A DNA stretch of 64,000 bases from RUG563 sp964423675 (GCA_964423675.1 CAYRFP010000003.1:7896-71895); one strand, 5' to 3'; counted from the first letter of the stretch, positions 9,618-18,780 are shown. Notes: generated from the sequence alone by a model not told the origin. Numbers and translations: made by a program.

Positions 9618-10847
9618 CTATCCCTCCTGCCAATCCTGCTCATTCTGCCTGGCGACCAGGGGCGCGAAACGATAGCGACAGGGCACATCGGCCTGGGGGA
9701 AACGGCGATAGAACACCCGACGAACCCGTTCCATCAGCAGCACACAGGCCTGATCATCAATATGCGGCAGCAGGAAGGCGAAAAGCGAGGGAGACATACG
9801 GGTAATCACGCCATCCCTGCGCAGGTATTTCATCAGGATTTTCTGTAGCCCATCCATGAGCGTTTCCTGCCGGAGGCTATCCAGGGGCGTGTCCGGATCC
9901 CCCAGCATCACTGCCCCGAAAAACACGGGTTCATCCGAATCCTCCGTATTGCGCATTTGCAGGTTATACATGGCCCGGAACACAGCGTATTCGCATACGG
10001 ACGCGCTCTTGCTCTCTGCATCCTCTGCCAGTTCCGCCCGCAACGCGCTTAGATCCAGCGGCAAATCGTGGCCAATATGAAGCAGCCGATTATAGAGCGC
10101 CTGCATATCGCCGCTGGGCTGCACGCCCAGATAGCGGTAATTCAGCCGCAGCGCATGCTTATATTGCGCCAGCGCGTCCGTCGTATGGCCGGTCTGCGCC
10201 AGGGCGGTCATCAATTCCATATGCAGCCGGTCGTCATAAGCATCCACTCCCAGCGCCGTCCGGCAGACGCGGATCACCTGCTCAGCGTTTTTCTGCTGCT
10301 TCAGCGCATCCAGATAGGCGTAAACCGAATCCATATACTGGCTGTGCAGGGCGATGCTCCGGGAGAGAATCAGTTCATCCCCTTCACTTGGGAGAAACAG
10401 ATCGCCAGCATACAGCTCCAACAGCTTCTCCTGCTGCGCTGCGCGCTCCGGGCTTTCCGGGTTTTCCTCTAATTGCTCCAGCAACGCTTCCAGCTCATAA
10501 ACGTCCACCGTCATCCCCGGCAGCGGCACGAAGCGATAAGCCCCCCGATCCGCCACGATACATCGGCCTAGGCCAGGGCTGCTGCTCTCCAGCAGCTGGC
10601 GCAGCCGGCTGACCAGCGTTTTCAGCGCGTTTTCGGGATTGATGACGTTTTCCTCATCCCACAAAATGCTCAGCAGCCGGCTATTATGCACCGGCTCGCC
10701 ATGATGCAAAATTAAATGCTGAAGCAGCCGCGCCCCTTTGCGGGAACGGGCCCCCGGCGTTGCGGAAATTTTCCCATTCACGTAAACGACGAAGCTGTTC
10801 AGCATCTGAATGCGAATGACGTCTGACAAAGCGGTTCCCCCTTTCAC
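9618..10847 (-). CDS. BTAD-family (SARP-like) transcriptional regulator
   Basis: The ~409-residue protein has an N-terminal OmpR/PhoB-like winged helix (about residues 10-100: IRIQMLNSFVVYVNG, then LLSILWDEENVINPENALKTLVSRLR) and a bacterial transcriptional activator (BTAD) TPR-like domain (~105-250: VYELEALLEQ, LFLPSEGDE, DRLHMELMTALAQTG). About 130 C-terminal residues vaguely resemble a degenerate GGDEF-type fold; that part is unassigned. Start choice: a GTG with GGAGG eight bases upstream. A TTG 18 bp further in with AAAGGGGG upstream, or a GTG 9 bp earlier, are alternatives. It lies directly before the surface operon on the same strand, with direct repeats of the type such proteins bind at that operon's promoter, so it is probably its activator. 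Confidence 0.85.
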   Translation of the reverse strand: MKGGTALSDVIRIQMLNSFVVYVNGKISATPGARSRKGARLLQHLILHHGEPVHNSRLLSILWDEENVINPENALKTLVSRLRQLLESSSPGLGRCIVADRGAYRFVPLPGMTVDVYELEALLEQLEENPESPERAAQQEKLLELYAGDLFLPSEGDELILSRSIALHSQYMDSVYAYLDALKQQKNAEQVIRVCRTALGVDAYDDRLHMELMTALAQTGHTTDALAQYKHALRLNYRYLGVQPSGDMQALYNRLLHIGHDLPLDLSALRAELAEDAESKSASVCEYAVFRAMYNLQMRNTEDSDEPVFFGAVMLGDPDTPLDSLRQETLMDGLQKILMKYLRRDGVITRMSPSLFAFLLPHIDDQACVLLMERVRRVFYRRFPQADVPCRYRFAPLVARQNEQDWQEG

Positions 10848-11194
10848 TGGACGCACCTCCGGCGCATAAAACGCGCCTGAACGAATTGCTTGGAGGGGCC
10901 GTTTCCGGCAATCAATTTGTTGAGCAGGATTGCTTTTTCCACGCAGTGTCGGGACAGTCGTGAAAAAAGGTAACCCCCCATTCTGTAATTATATGTATTT
11001 TTAGAAGCCTCATTCTCTGAACCTGTGCCGCTATGGAAGCCATAGCAGCTGGCGGTGGGCGAAGCTTCTCTCTTTTTCGCCCGGAAACCTACACCATTCG
11101 GCTGCATTTTGCAACCCCGCAAACGTAGCACAAGGGAAACCAATTGCGGCGGACGACTATGTGACAATGCGAGCAATTCAGCGCTCATTATTGT
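10848..11194 (-). other. Long 5' leader of the BTAD gene
   Basis: The promoter at 11201-11229 predicts a transcript start near 11194, leaving about 345 untranslated bases before the regulator gene. The leader holds a strong 10-bp hairpin with a 3-base loop (11027-11049) and an AT-rich stretch. I recognise no known riboswitch and no convincing gene. An open frame through it lacks a ribosome binding site and family resemblance. Confidence 0.45.
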
Positions 11195-11200
11195 CGTTTT

Positions 11201-11229
11201 ATTATAAACCATATTTCCGTTTTTTTCAA
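11201..11229 (-). promoter_or_regulatory. Sigma-A promoter of the BTAD regulator gene
   Basis: Minus strand TTGAAA (11224-11229), 17-bp spacer, TATAAT (11201-11206). Confidence 0.8.
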
Positions 11230-11364
11230 GAAAAATGTTTTGCTGTTTTTATAGGTTTCATGGCAAAATTCGTGCAAAATTCAGCCAGAAATAACTGATT
11301 ATTTTTATGGCTTATAGGGTTATTAAAATTCCTCATGAAGTCCGCACTGCCAGCCACCATTTTC

Positions 11365-11400
11365 AGAAAAAAGGAAGGCGCCATTCCAGGATCCTTCCTT
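11365..11400 (-). terminator. Intrinsic terminator of the sugar-importer operon
   Basis: Minus strand AAGGAAGG, 14-base loop, CCTTCCTT followed by TTTTCTG, 36 bp after the stop of the second permease gene. Confidence 0.75.
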
Positions 11401-11435
11401 CTTATAGGCTATTTTACTTTTTGTTTTCGCAGTTC

Positions 11436-12338
11436 TTAGCCCTTGACGCTGCCCACCACGATGCCCTTGATATAATACTTCTGCAGGAACGGATAGAAGC
11501 ACATAATAGGCAGGGCGGCCAGGAAGATCTGGGCGGCCTCAATGGTCTTTTCGCTGGTCTGAGCCATACGCTTGAGCTGTTCGGGGGTCATCTGCATTTC
11601 CACGGTGTTTTTGGTCTCCATCAGGAGGGTGGCCAGATAGGTCTGCAAGGGATACTTATCCGGCGTGTTCATATACAGATAGCCGTCCATCCAGCAGTTC
11701 CAATTGGCCACGGAGGCAAAGAGAATAATCGTGGCCAGAGAAGGCAGCGACATGGGCAGATACAGGCTGAACAGAATTCTAAACTGGCCGGAGCCGTCGA
11801 TCACTGCCGCCTCCTCAATCTCGCCCGGAATGCCACGGAAGAAATTCATCATCATCACCATGTAGCCAATGTTCATGGCGCCAGGCAGCGTCAGCGCCCA
11901 GATGGTGTTAATCAACTTCAGCTTGCTGATCACGATATAGGATGGGATCATGCCGCCGCCAAAGAACATGGTGAAGATAAAGAAGGCGGAGAAAAAGCCC
12001 CGGGAATGGAACCGGCTCTTGGGCTTGGACAGAGCATACGCCGTGAGTACTACCAGCAGCACATTCACCGGCACGCCGATGCCAACCCGCATCAGCGTCA
12101 CCTTCAAAGACCGCCAGAACCGGCTGTCTTCCATCACGTATCGATACGCCTCAATATTAAACCCACGGGGGAGGATGCCCACATTGCCTGCCACTGCCTC
12201 AATCTTCTTGGACAGCGACAGGGCGATCAGATGCATCACGGGGATAAAGCAAATCACAATCAGCAGACAAAGAAGGAAACCGTTGATGATATTAAACGTG
12301 GGGATCCGCTTTCTTCTGTGCTTGGCTTGTCCCTGCAT
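11436..12338 (-). CDS. Carbohydrate ABC transporter permease, LplC/YtcP type
   Basis: This 300-residue membrane protein has about six transmembrane helices (first: FNIINGFLLCLLIVICFIP). The EAA loop, which docks the ATPase, appears as EIEEAAVIDGSGQFRILFS, and the C-terminus YYIKGIVVGSVKG is typical of the LplC/YtcP branch of MalG-like permeases. These import oligosaccharides or sugar derivatives. The start is set by AGGAGG before the ATG at 12336-12338; longer readings have no binding site. It is the last gene of binding protein - LplB-type permease - LplC-type permease. No ATPase gene is nearby, so a shared MsmX-type ATPase elsewhere is likely. Confidence 0.92.
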   Translation of the reverse strand: MQGQAKHRRKRIPTFNIINGFLLCLLIVICFIPVMHLIALSLSKKIEAVAGNVGILPRGFNIEAYRYVMEDSRFWRSLKVTLMRVGIGVPVNVLLVVLTAYALSKPKSRFHSRGFFSAFFIFTMFFGGGMIPSYIVISKLKLINTIWALTLPGAMNIGYMVMMMNFFRGIPGEIEEAAVIDGSGQFRILFSLYLPMSLPSLATIILFASVANWNCWMDGYLYMNTPDKYPLQTYLATLLMETKNTVEMQMTPEQLKRMAQTSEKTIEAAQIFLAALPIMCFYPFLQKYYIKGIVVGSVKG

Positions 12339-12355
12339 ATTTGTTTCCTCCTTTC

Positions 12356-13294
12356 TCAGAATACCCGGTAATCCAGGCATTTGCCGATGATGTAATGGGA
12401 AATCAGGGTCAGGATCGTGGAAACTGCCGAGCGCATCAGGCCCATCGCCGAGGACAGCGACCACTTATGGTCGATCAGACCCATGCGATAAACGAAGGTG
12501 TCGATTACGTCGGAGCTTTCATAAACCATGGGGTTATACAGAAGCAGGATCTGGTCTCCCCCAGCGCTGAGCACAGAGCCCGGCGACAGAATCAGCATCA
12601 TCACCACGATGGGCCGGATGGTGGGCAGGGTAATATGCCAGGTCTGCTGCCAGCGGGTGGCGCCATCCAGCGCGGCGGATTCATGCAATGCCGGATCCAC
12701 ATTGGTAATGGCGGCCAGGAAGATAATCATGTTATAGCCCATGCCCTTCCACACATCGGACACCACCAGAATAATCGGGAACCAGAAATTGCTGCCCAGG
12801 AACATGATCGGCTCTATCCCGAGCCCGGAAAGCACATGATTGACCATGCCGTCCAGCTCAAAAAGATTGCGCAAAATGCCGCCCACCACAGCCCAGGACA
12901 GGAAGAATGGCAGGAAAAACACGGTCTGCGCCGTGCGCTTAAACTTATTATTGATTACCTCGTTCAGCTGCAGCGCGATAATCAGCGGGCAAACCAGCCC
13001 CAGCGCCATTTTCCAAACGGAGATGGTCAGCGTATTGCCCACCACGCTCCAGAACCGGGGCAGCATGAACATATCCTTGAAATTTTGCAGGCCCACCCAG
13101 GGCGAGCCGCTGAAGGACCGCAGAGGCGAAAAATTCTGAAACGCCATCACAATGCCAAACATCGGCAAATAGGCAAAGACGAAGGTAAACACCATCCCGG
13201 GAATAAGCATCGTGATAAAGGGAAGATCCTGAAAAAAGTATTTCCTTCTTTTTTTAGCAGCCGGGCTCAACGGCCGCGTTACGGCATTTGGCAT
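12356..13294 (-). CDS. Carbohydrate ABC transporter permease, LplB type
   Basis: The 312-residue permease has six predicted membrane helices (first about residues 24-48: FITMLIPGMVFTFVFAYLP) and the LplB-family signature SPWVGLQNFKDMF. The EAA loop is in ALHESAALDGATRWQQ. It pairs with the LplC-type permease 17 bp downstream to form the membrane channel. The start has AAAGGGG about ten bases upstream. It follows the solute-binding protein gene after 166 bp containing a strong hairpin, which probably lets the binding protein be made in excess over the permeases. Confidence 0.92.
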   Translation of the reverse strand: MPNAVTRPLSPAAKKRRKYFFQDLPFITMLIPGMVFTFVFAYLPMFGIVMAFQNFSPLRSFSGSPWVGLQNFKDMFMLPRFWSVVGNTLTISVWKMALGLVCPLIIALQLNEVINNKFKRTAQTVFFLPFFLSWAVVGGILRNLFELDGMVNHVLSGLGIEPIMFLGSNFWFPIILVVSDVWKGMGYNMIIFLAAITNVDPALHESAALDGATRWQQTWHITLPTIRPIVVMMLILSPGSVLSAGGDQILLLYNPMVYESSDVIDTFVYRMGLIDHKWSLSSAMGLMRSAVSTILTLISHYIIGKCLDYRVF

Positions 13295-13383
13295 TGCGTC
13301 ACGCCCCTTTTTTCTGTGTTAATCCGGCCACCCAGGCTTGTTTTTCTGTGGCCGGGAAAAGATCATCCTTGGATAATGGGAAA

Positions 13384-13412
13384 GGAAGCAGCGGCCGAAA
13401 GCCGCCGCTTCC
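13384..13412 (-). terminator. Hairpin between binding protein and permease genes (attenuator-like)
   Basis: A 12-bp stem (GGAAGCGGCGGC / GCCGCTGCTTCC, one mismatch or wobble) with a 5-base loop is followed by TTTCCC on the minus strand. The weak T-run suggests partial termination or 3'-end protection of the binding-protein mRNA, a common device for raising solute-binding protein levels over the permeases. Confidence 0.6.
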
Positions 13413-13460
13413 TTTCTCGCTTGAGGGTATGCAGCAGAGGGGGAAAGCCCCTCGCATGAT

Positions 13461-15110
13461 TTACTGGGTGATGGAGCGATACTGCTCGTTAATTTCCAGC
13501 TTAATCTGCTCGCCGCCCAGCTGGTTATACTGATCCTTGAAGCTCTGCCAATCGGCTTCGGTCTTCTGGCCCAGGATATACTGGATGATGAACTGGCTGG
13601 TCAGATCGCTGAGGGTAGAGGAGGCGCGGGATTCGGCGGCGGTGGTGGGGCCATAGTAATAGCCGATTTCATAATGGCCGGTCTCCCGGGCGCGCAGGCC
13701 CACGGCGATACCCATATCCTTGGTCAGGCGGCTCTTATACTGGCCCCAGGAATTGACCAGGTTGTCCGATTCGATACCGTTGGTGAACCAGTCTTCCATG
13801 TAGCCGTAGAGTTCGCGTTCGTAATCCGTGGTGAGCAGGTTGGTATCCTTGGCATCCCAGGCAGCCCAGACATTCTCGCGGATGCGGGCCCAGGGCGTGG
13901 GATAATACATGTAAACGGGGAGCCAGAAGGGCGTGGCGCCATTAGCGGCCAGATCGCGGCCCTGGAAGAAGTCCTTATTCTCGGTGGAGTTGCCGGACTG
14001 GGCCAGGGTCAGGTTCAGAATCTTAATGCAGGCTTCCTCCGCGCCCTTGGGAGCGTCCTTGGTAACCACATTGAAGAACTGCAGGCTCGCCTGGCTCATG
14101 GCGGGCTTCGCGCCCAGATCCGCCAGATCGATTTCCGCCCATTCGGCGTTGGGGTTGGCTTCCTTGTTCAGGTTCAGCGGCCAAGCGGCGATATAATAGG
14201 TGCCGAAGGTGGCGCCCACCTGATCGGAGGTCACGCGGGAAACGAAGGTGTCGCTGTTCCAGGTGGCAAAGTCGGTAGCGATGGCGCCGTTTTCATAGAG
14301 ATACCGCAGACCATTGAGCGCATCCACGGTTTCGTCCAGCAGCAGGCCGTTCATCAATTCGCCGTCCCGCATCACCCAGCGGTTGGGATAGGAGCCATAG
14401 GCCTGGAAATAGGCGTTGAAGGCAAAGTTGCTGCCCAGCACGCCAGAGGTGGTGCCGATACCAGCGGTTTCCTTGCCGCCGTTCACTTCTTTGCCATGCT
14501 TGGCCAGGGCGATGAGCATTTCGTTCACTTCGTCCATGTTGGTGGGAACGACCATGTTCATTTCTTCCAGCCAATCCTGGCGATAATACAGGCCAGCCAC
14601 GCCTTCAGCGGGGTCCAGCACGGCGGGGATGCCGTAAATCTTGCCATCCTTGGAGGCATACTTCAGCGCATCCGCGCCCAGGGTTTCCATGGTCATGCGC
14701 AGATCATCGCTGGCCCACTTGTCATAGGCATCGGTCAGATCCCGCAGATAGCCCGCATCCAGGAATTCGAAGAAGTCTTCGCTGCCCAGCATCAGCACGT
14801 CCGGGATATCGCCGGAGGAGAGCTGCATGGCCAAGCGCTCATTAAACTGATCATCCGGAACCATCCAGACAAAGTTCAGCTCGATGTTGAAATCCTTCAG
14901 CACATCTACCAGCGCGTTGGTCTCGGGGGTGGTTCCCTCTTTCAGCGAAGAGTCCGGGCCCCAGCCGGTTACCACGTCCAGCTTCACGGTTTCTTCGAAG
15001 GGCTCGATCCAGAAGGGATTGTACTGGGTTTCTTCCGCGCCAGCGAAGCTGCAAACGGACAGCAGCATGATCGCGGCCAGCAGCAGGGCAACGAGTCTGG
15101 ACTTTTTCAT
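13461..15110 (-). CDS. Extracellular sugar-binding protein (family 1, LplA-like)
   Basis: The 549-residue protein starts with a signal peptide (MKKSRLVALLLAAIMLLSVCSFAGA); the Cys is not in a good lipobox. It then shows the large LplA-type binding-protein pattern: LDVVTGWGPD, FNERLAMQLSSGDIPDVLML, GKIYGIPAVLDPAEG, LYYRQDWLEEMNM and GYYYGPTTA. Such proteins capture oligosaccharides for LplBC permeases, and the two permease genes follow. It has its own promoter (15169-15197). Given the divergent catabolic operon starting with a GH89-like enzyme, a ligand containing alpha-linked GlcNAc is plausible but unproven. Confidence 0.9.
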   Translation of the reverse strand: MKKSRLVALLLAAIMLLSVCSFAGAEETQYNPFWIEPFEETVKLDVVTGWGPDSSLKEGTTPETNALVDVLKDFNIELNFVWMVPDDQFNERLAMQLSSGDIPDVLMLGSEDFFEFLDAGYLRDLTDAYDKWASDDLRMTMETLGADALKYASKDGKIYGIPAVLDPAEGVAGLYYRQDWLEEMNMVVPTNMDEVNEMLIALAKHGKEVNGGKETAGIGTTSGVLGSNFAFNAYFQAYGSYPNRWVMRDGELMNGLLLDETVDALNGLRYLYENGAIATDFATWNSDTFVSRVTSDQVGATFGTYYIAAWPLNLNKEANPNAEWAEIDLADLGAKPAMSQASLQFFNVVTKDAPKGAEEACIKILNLTLAQSGNSTENKDFFQGRDLAANGATPFWLPVYMYYPTPWARIRENVWAAWDAKDTNLLTTDYERELYGYMEDWFTNGIESDNLVNSWGQYKSRLTKDMGIAVGLRARETGHYEIGYYYGPTTAAESRASSTLSDLTSQFIIQYILGQKTEADWQSFKDQYNQLGGEQIKLEINEQYRSITQ

Positions 15111-15168
15111 ACGGGCACTCTCCTCACTTTGTTTTTAGCACAAGAGCCTGTGCTTATTTTATGCCATG

Positions 15169-15197
15169 ATTATAACGGAATAATTCCTCCCTTTCAA
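15169..15197 (-). promoter_or_regulatory. Promoter of the sugar-importer operon
   Basis: Minus strand TTGAAA (15192-15197), 17-bp spacer, TATAAT (15169-15174). The leader carries a small AGCACA/TGTGCT hairpin (15137-15154). Confidence 0.8.
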
Positions 15198-15229
15198 TCC
15201 ATTTTGTTTTACAACGAATCCCATTTTCT

Positions 15230-16831
15230 TTACTTCGTTTCAGCATTTTGCATATCCAGGCCATTTTCTTCGAAAAATTGCCGGGGAGTTTTGCCGGTAT
15301 TTCGCTTAAAAAAGAGGATGAAAGCCGAGGATGAAGCAAAGCCGGTGCGCTCGGCCACGTTCTTTACCATCTCCCCGGAAAGCACCAATGCTTTAGCGTG
15401 GCGCAGCTTGGCTTCATCGATCTGTTCGGAAAGCTTATGGCCGGTGCTAAGCCGATAGAGCCGGGAAAGATAGGAGGGATTAAACCCCATTACCCGGGCC
15501 AGCTCCGACAGAGACAGATTATAATCCTCGATATGCTCATCGATATAGCGATTGATTCGGTTGATAATATCCTGGGTGGTATGCGCCTCGTTTTCCGTGC
15601 GCATGCCGCAAATTTCCCCGCAAAGCATTGCAAGGCGGCCATGAAGAGAGGCAGAAGCCGCCGCGCCGTTATGGAGATACGCATCCAGCAGGTCTGAAAC
15701 CGGCATGCCAAAGCGCTCGCCCAGATCATGCTCCCGCAAAAAATCCAGCAACACTGAAAACAGCGCGATCGCCTGATCTGACCGCAGCGTCTTGGGTCCT
15801 TCCTGCTCAAACAGCACCTGGCATGCCTGGGGCGTGCCGGAATAGAGGGCGCTGTTGAGCTGCTGCAAAAAGGCGGAAAAGCGTACTGCATCAGGCCGGA
15901 CGCTCTGTCCCCTGGCCAGGAGCAGGGCAGAATAATTCTCCTCGCTGGCCATCACCAGCCGCGCCCCATCCCAGGCCAGCATTTCATAGATGCTGTTCAG
16001 CCGCTGATACTGCCCCACGATCTGCTCCGCCGCAGCCGCCTTGCCTACCACCAGGCTCACCGCCGCCTGATACGCATCCGCCCGCTGCTGAATGGATTCA
16101 AACAGGGCATACACATAGCTGCCCATTTCCGCTTCATCCATGATTTCCTTGGCCTGTACCAGCCAAACCAGCGTATCCCGCTCAGGCATCAGCGCCTCAA
16201 AGGCCAGTCCCGGCGCCTGGGACGCAATGAAATCGCTGATCAGCCGCAGGCTCTTGGCGCTGTCTGCCTTGCCGGGCAGGGCGCATTTGCCCAGCACCAT
16301 GACCATCGCCCGCTGCCCATCCAGGGAAAATTGCAGCCGCGGCAATTCCGAGGCCATCTCCTGCCAGGAACGGCCGCCCCGAAGCGTGCTTTCCAGCGCA
16401 GCCTGGCGCAGGAAGGCCAGCATTTTATGCTGCTCGTTTTCCGCCTGCGTTTCCGCCTCGCACTGCTGAAGCTCCTGATCAATTTTACCCAACACCACCT
16501 CATCGCCCTCGGTCTTGAGCAGATACCCCCGATACACGGATGAACTGCTGGCCCGATGGAGATAATCAAAATCATCAAACCCGCTGAGAAACACGAAATG
16601 TATCTGCGGCCAAAGCTTTTCCGTTTTTTCCGCCAGCGCAATGCCATCCAGATCCGGCATGCTGATATCTGAAAGCACCACGTCCACCCAATTATTTTGC
16701 AGAATGGACAGGGCATGAACGCCGGAAAATGCCTTGAGTACGATCACGCTGTCCCCATAGCGCTGTTCAAACTGTGCGGCCAGGCCCTCCACAATATTAG
16801 GCTCGTCATCCACGATCAGAAGCGTCCGCAT
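15230..16831 (-). CDS. Response regulator with AraC-type DNA-binding domain (YesN-like)
   Basis: The N-terminal receiver domain (residues 1-~120) has the acidic pair D8-D9, the phospho-acceptor D55 in LSDISMPDLDG and the conserved lysine in LLKTEGDEV. A ~270-residue linker follows. The C-terminus is a double helix-turn-helix AraC domain (last ~100 residues: LSLSELARVMGFNPSYLSRLYR, and VAERTGFASSSAFILFFKRNTGKTPRQF). The start codon lies inside the end of the sensor kinase gene (26-bp overlap), so the two are translationally coupled. It most likely activates the importer promoter downstream, the divergent catabolic operon, or both. Confidence 0.93.
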   Translation of the reverse strand: MRTLLIVDDEPNIVEGLAAQFEQRYGDSVIVLKAFSGVHALSILQNNWVDVVLSDISMPDLDGIALAEKTEKLWPQIHFVFLSGFDDFDYLHRASSSSVYRGYLLKTEGDEVVLGKIDQELQQCEAETQAENEQHKMLAFLRQAALESTLRGGRSWQEMASELPRLQFSLDGQRAMVMVLGKCALPGKADSAKSLRLISDFIASQAPGLAFEALMPERDTLVWLVQAKEIMDEAEMGSYVYALFESIQQRADAYQAAVSLVVGKAAAAEQIVGQYQRLNSIYEMLAWDGARLVMASEENYSALLLARGQSVRPDAVRFSAFLQQLNSALYSGTPQACQVLFEQEGPKTLRSDQAIALFSVLLDFLREHDLGERFGMPVSDLLDAYLHNGAAASASLHGRLAMLCGEICGMRTENEAHTTQDIINRINRYIDEHIEDYNLSLSELARVMGFNPSYLSRLYRLSTGHKLSEQIDEAKLRHAKALVLSGEMVKNVAERTGFASSSAFILFFKRNTGKTPRQFFEENGLDMQNAETK

Positions 16832-18611
16832 TATTTTTCCCCTCCGTTTCTTCCGTCCCTGCTGTGCTGGGCAGCGTCAGCGCCGCGCAAAAGCCGCCCA
16901 GGCTGCCCCGGGAAATAGTCAAATCGCCGCCCAGCAATGCCATACGGCTTTTCACATTTTTCAGCGCCGTGATTTTTCCGCCCGCCGGAGGCGCGGAAAG
17001 ATACGCCGTAAGCGCAGCCAATTCCTCATCCGAGCATTCCCCGTTGTTTTCCACCAGAATAATCCGCTTTTCCCCGTCCCGGCAGAATTGCAGCTGGATT
17101 TTGCCCGCAGTCATTTTCTCCACTCCGTGATAATACGCATTTTCAAACAGCGGCTGCAGCACGAACCGGGGCACAATCAGATGCTTATAATCCTCCGGCA
17201 GCGGCTGCAAATTCACCTCAATCCGGTTCCCAAAGCGAATGGACTGGATATCGGTGTAATCCACAATGTTTTTATATTCCATTTCCAATGGCACTTCGTT
17301 TTGGTCGCTGCGGGTGATATATCGGTAATAGGAACTAAGCCGACTGCTCATTTCCGCCACGCCCTCATTATCCTCCATCTTGGCCATGCGATAAAGATGA
17401 TAAAAGCAGTTGTAGAGAAAATGAGGGTTCACCTGGGCCTGAAGATATTTGATCTCTGCCTGATAAATCAGCACCTTGTTTTTATAAGATTGCTCCAGGG
17501 CAGATTGCAGCTTGCCGCTCACATCCTGAAATACTTCATAGAGAAAATCCATATCATTGCTGGGGGTATCGGAAATTCGCAGAACCCCTTCCTTGGCCAG
17601 TCGCTCCACCTCCCCGGCAAAGCGATTGATGGGCGCCACGATCATCTTGCGCATCAGATAAAAGAACACGCCCACCTCCAGCAGCAAAAACGCCGTCAGC
17701 GCGATCTGCCAGACGTTGAACATATCCGTGCTCCGCCGCACCACCTTGGGATCCATATAGCAGCCCACCCACAGCTGCCTCTCGCCCACCCGGGAGAGAA
17801 TCCGCAAAGTGTCCTGGCCGTCAATGCGCTGGGTGGTCAGGCTGGTGCCCCCGCCGCCCGCCGCCGTGCCCTGCTCCAAATCTGCCCGAAGAGCGGCGTC
17901 CGCAAAGGCCTGATCGCCCACGGAAAGGAAATAGGCATCCCCATCCCAATCCGCCCCCAGCAGACAGATGCGGCTTTCGCCCGGCAGAATATTGCACCAT
18001 TGCCCCAGTATCCGATCAGAGAATTCCAGCAGCAGCACAGCCGCATCCGCAGAATTGGCCTTCTTCACCTGCCCGGCCACCCGCATGGAATCCGATACCA
18101 TGCACAGCTTCCCTTTCGTCACCGCCAGATAATCCAGATCCTCCCGGGCATGATACTGTTCCACAAATGCCAGGTCGCTTTCGTTAAAGGCGGTGAGGCT
18201 GCCATCGGACATAATCTTGCGCCCGAAAAGCGGGAAATAAATCGTGGCCGATTCCAGAAGCCCGCTGGAATTGCAAAGGGCGTAAGCCGTATCCAGCGTT
18301 TCCACGGCGAAGGCATAAATATCCCGAAACGCAAAGGACGGCGACACCAGCGACATATACTGCACCGGTGTGCGCCCCATCTGATAATGAATCTGGCTTT
18401 CGATGCGGGAAAGCTCGGTATCCAATTGCTCAGCCAGGGCGGATACCCGGGTGATATATGCGCTTTCCTCTCCCGGAATGGCCGCCCGCCCCATGTATAC
18501 CGCAACCCCCATGCCCACCGCATAAGGAAAAAACACGAACAGCAAAAAAATAACGATCAATCGTCGAGGAAAGGTGAAGCGAAACGCAGCGCCCGATTTG
18601 GCCCTTCTCAT
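16806..18611 (-). CDS. Membrane sensor histidine kinase (YesM-like)
   Basis: The 601-residue protein has a transmembrane helix at ~13-35, a large extracytoplasmic sensor domain (~36-290), a second helix (~300-320: WQIALTAFLLLEVGVFFYL), a HAMP-like linker, a His_kinase domain with the phospho-acceptor in QVNPHFLYNCFYHLYRM (His near residue 395), and a GHKL ATPase domain. The N-box is good (FVLQPLFENAYYHGVE). The D-box reads VENNGEC instead of the usual DNGxG, and the G-box (KITALKNVKSRM) lacks its glycines, so ATP binding may be atypical. Start: GGAAGGAG eight bases before the ATG at 18609-18611. It is partner of the overlapping YesN-like gene and diverges from the GH89 operon. Confidence 0.92.
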   Translation of the reverse strand: MRRAKSGAAFRFTFPRRLIVIFLLFVFFPYAVGMGVAVYMGRAAIPGEESAYITRVSALAEQLDTELSRIESQIHYQMGRTPVQYMSLVSPSFAFRDIYAFAVETLDTAYALCNSSGLLESATIYFPLFGRKIMSDGSLTAFNESDLAFVEQYHAREDLDYLAVTKGKLCMVSDSMRVAGQVKKANSADAAVLLLEFSDRILGQWCNILPGESRICLLGADWDGDAYFLSVGDQAFADAALRADLEQGTAAGGGGTSLTTQRIDGQDTLRILSRVGERQLWVGCYMDPKVVRRSTDMFNVWQIALTAFLLLEVGVFFYLMRKMIVAPINRFAGEVERLAKEGVLRISDTPSNDMDFLYEVFQDVSGKLQSALEQSYKNKVLIYQAEIKYLQAQVNPHFLYNCFYHLYRMAKMEDNEGVAEMSSRLSSYYRYITRSDQNEVPLEMEYKNIVDYTDIQSIRFGNRIEVNLQPLPEDYKHLIVPRFVLQPLFENAYYHGVEKMTAGKIQLQFCRDGEKRIILVENNGECSDEELAALTAYLSAPPAGGKITALKNVKSRMALLGGDLTISRGSLGGFCAALTLPSTAGTEETEGKNNADASDRG

Positions 18612-18669
18612 GGCTTTTTCTCCTTCCTGAAGCAGAGGGGAAAATTTGTCTTTTTTATCGTCACTCACA

Positions 18670-18698
18670 AATATACACACTTTTTCTTCCGCTGGCAA
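18670..18698 (-). promoter_or_regulatory. Promoter of the sensor kinase/response regulator operon
   Basis: Minus strand TTGCCA (18693-18698), 17-bp spacer, TATATT (18670-18675). Confidence 0.65.
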
Positions 18699-18780
18699 CC
18701 TTTTTTTGCAATTCGGTGTTTATAAAAAGCGGAGAAGAAAACAAGTAGAAAAATAACAATTGGATGTAAAATTCTATTGA

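Noticed and set aside
10848..11194. c-di-GMP or other known riboswitch in the BTAD leader
   Set aside because: I could not match any consensus core; only a generic hairpin is present.
10844..11212. 122-codon minus-strand frame in the leader of the BTAD gene
   Set aside because: No ribosome binding site, odd composition, no family resemblance; it overlaps the likely start of the BTAD gene.
17088..18725. Long plus-strand frame opposite the sensor kinase gene
   Set aside because: It mirrors the kinase codons, is rich in His/Gln/Pro and has no recognisable family; the kinase on the minus strand is unmistakable.
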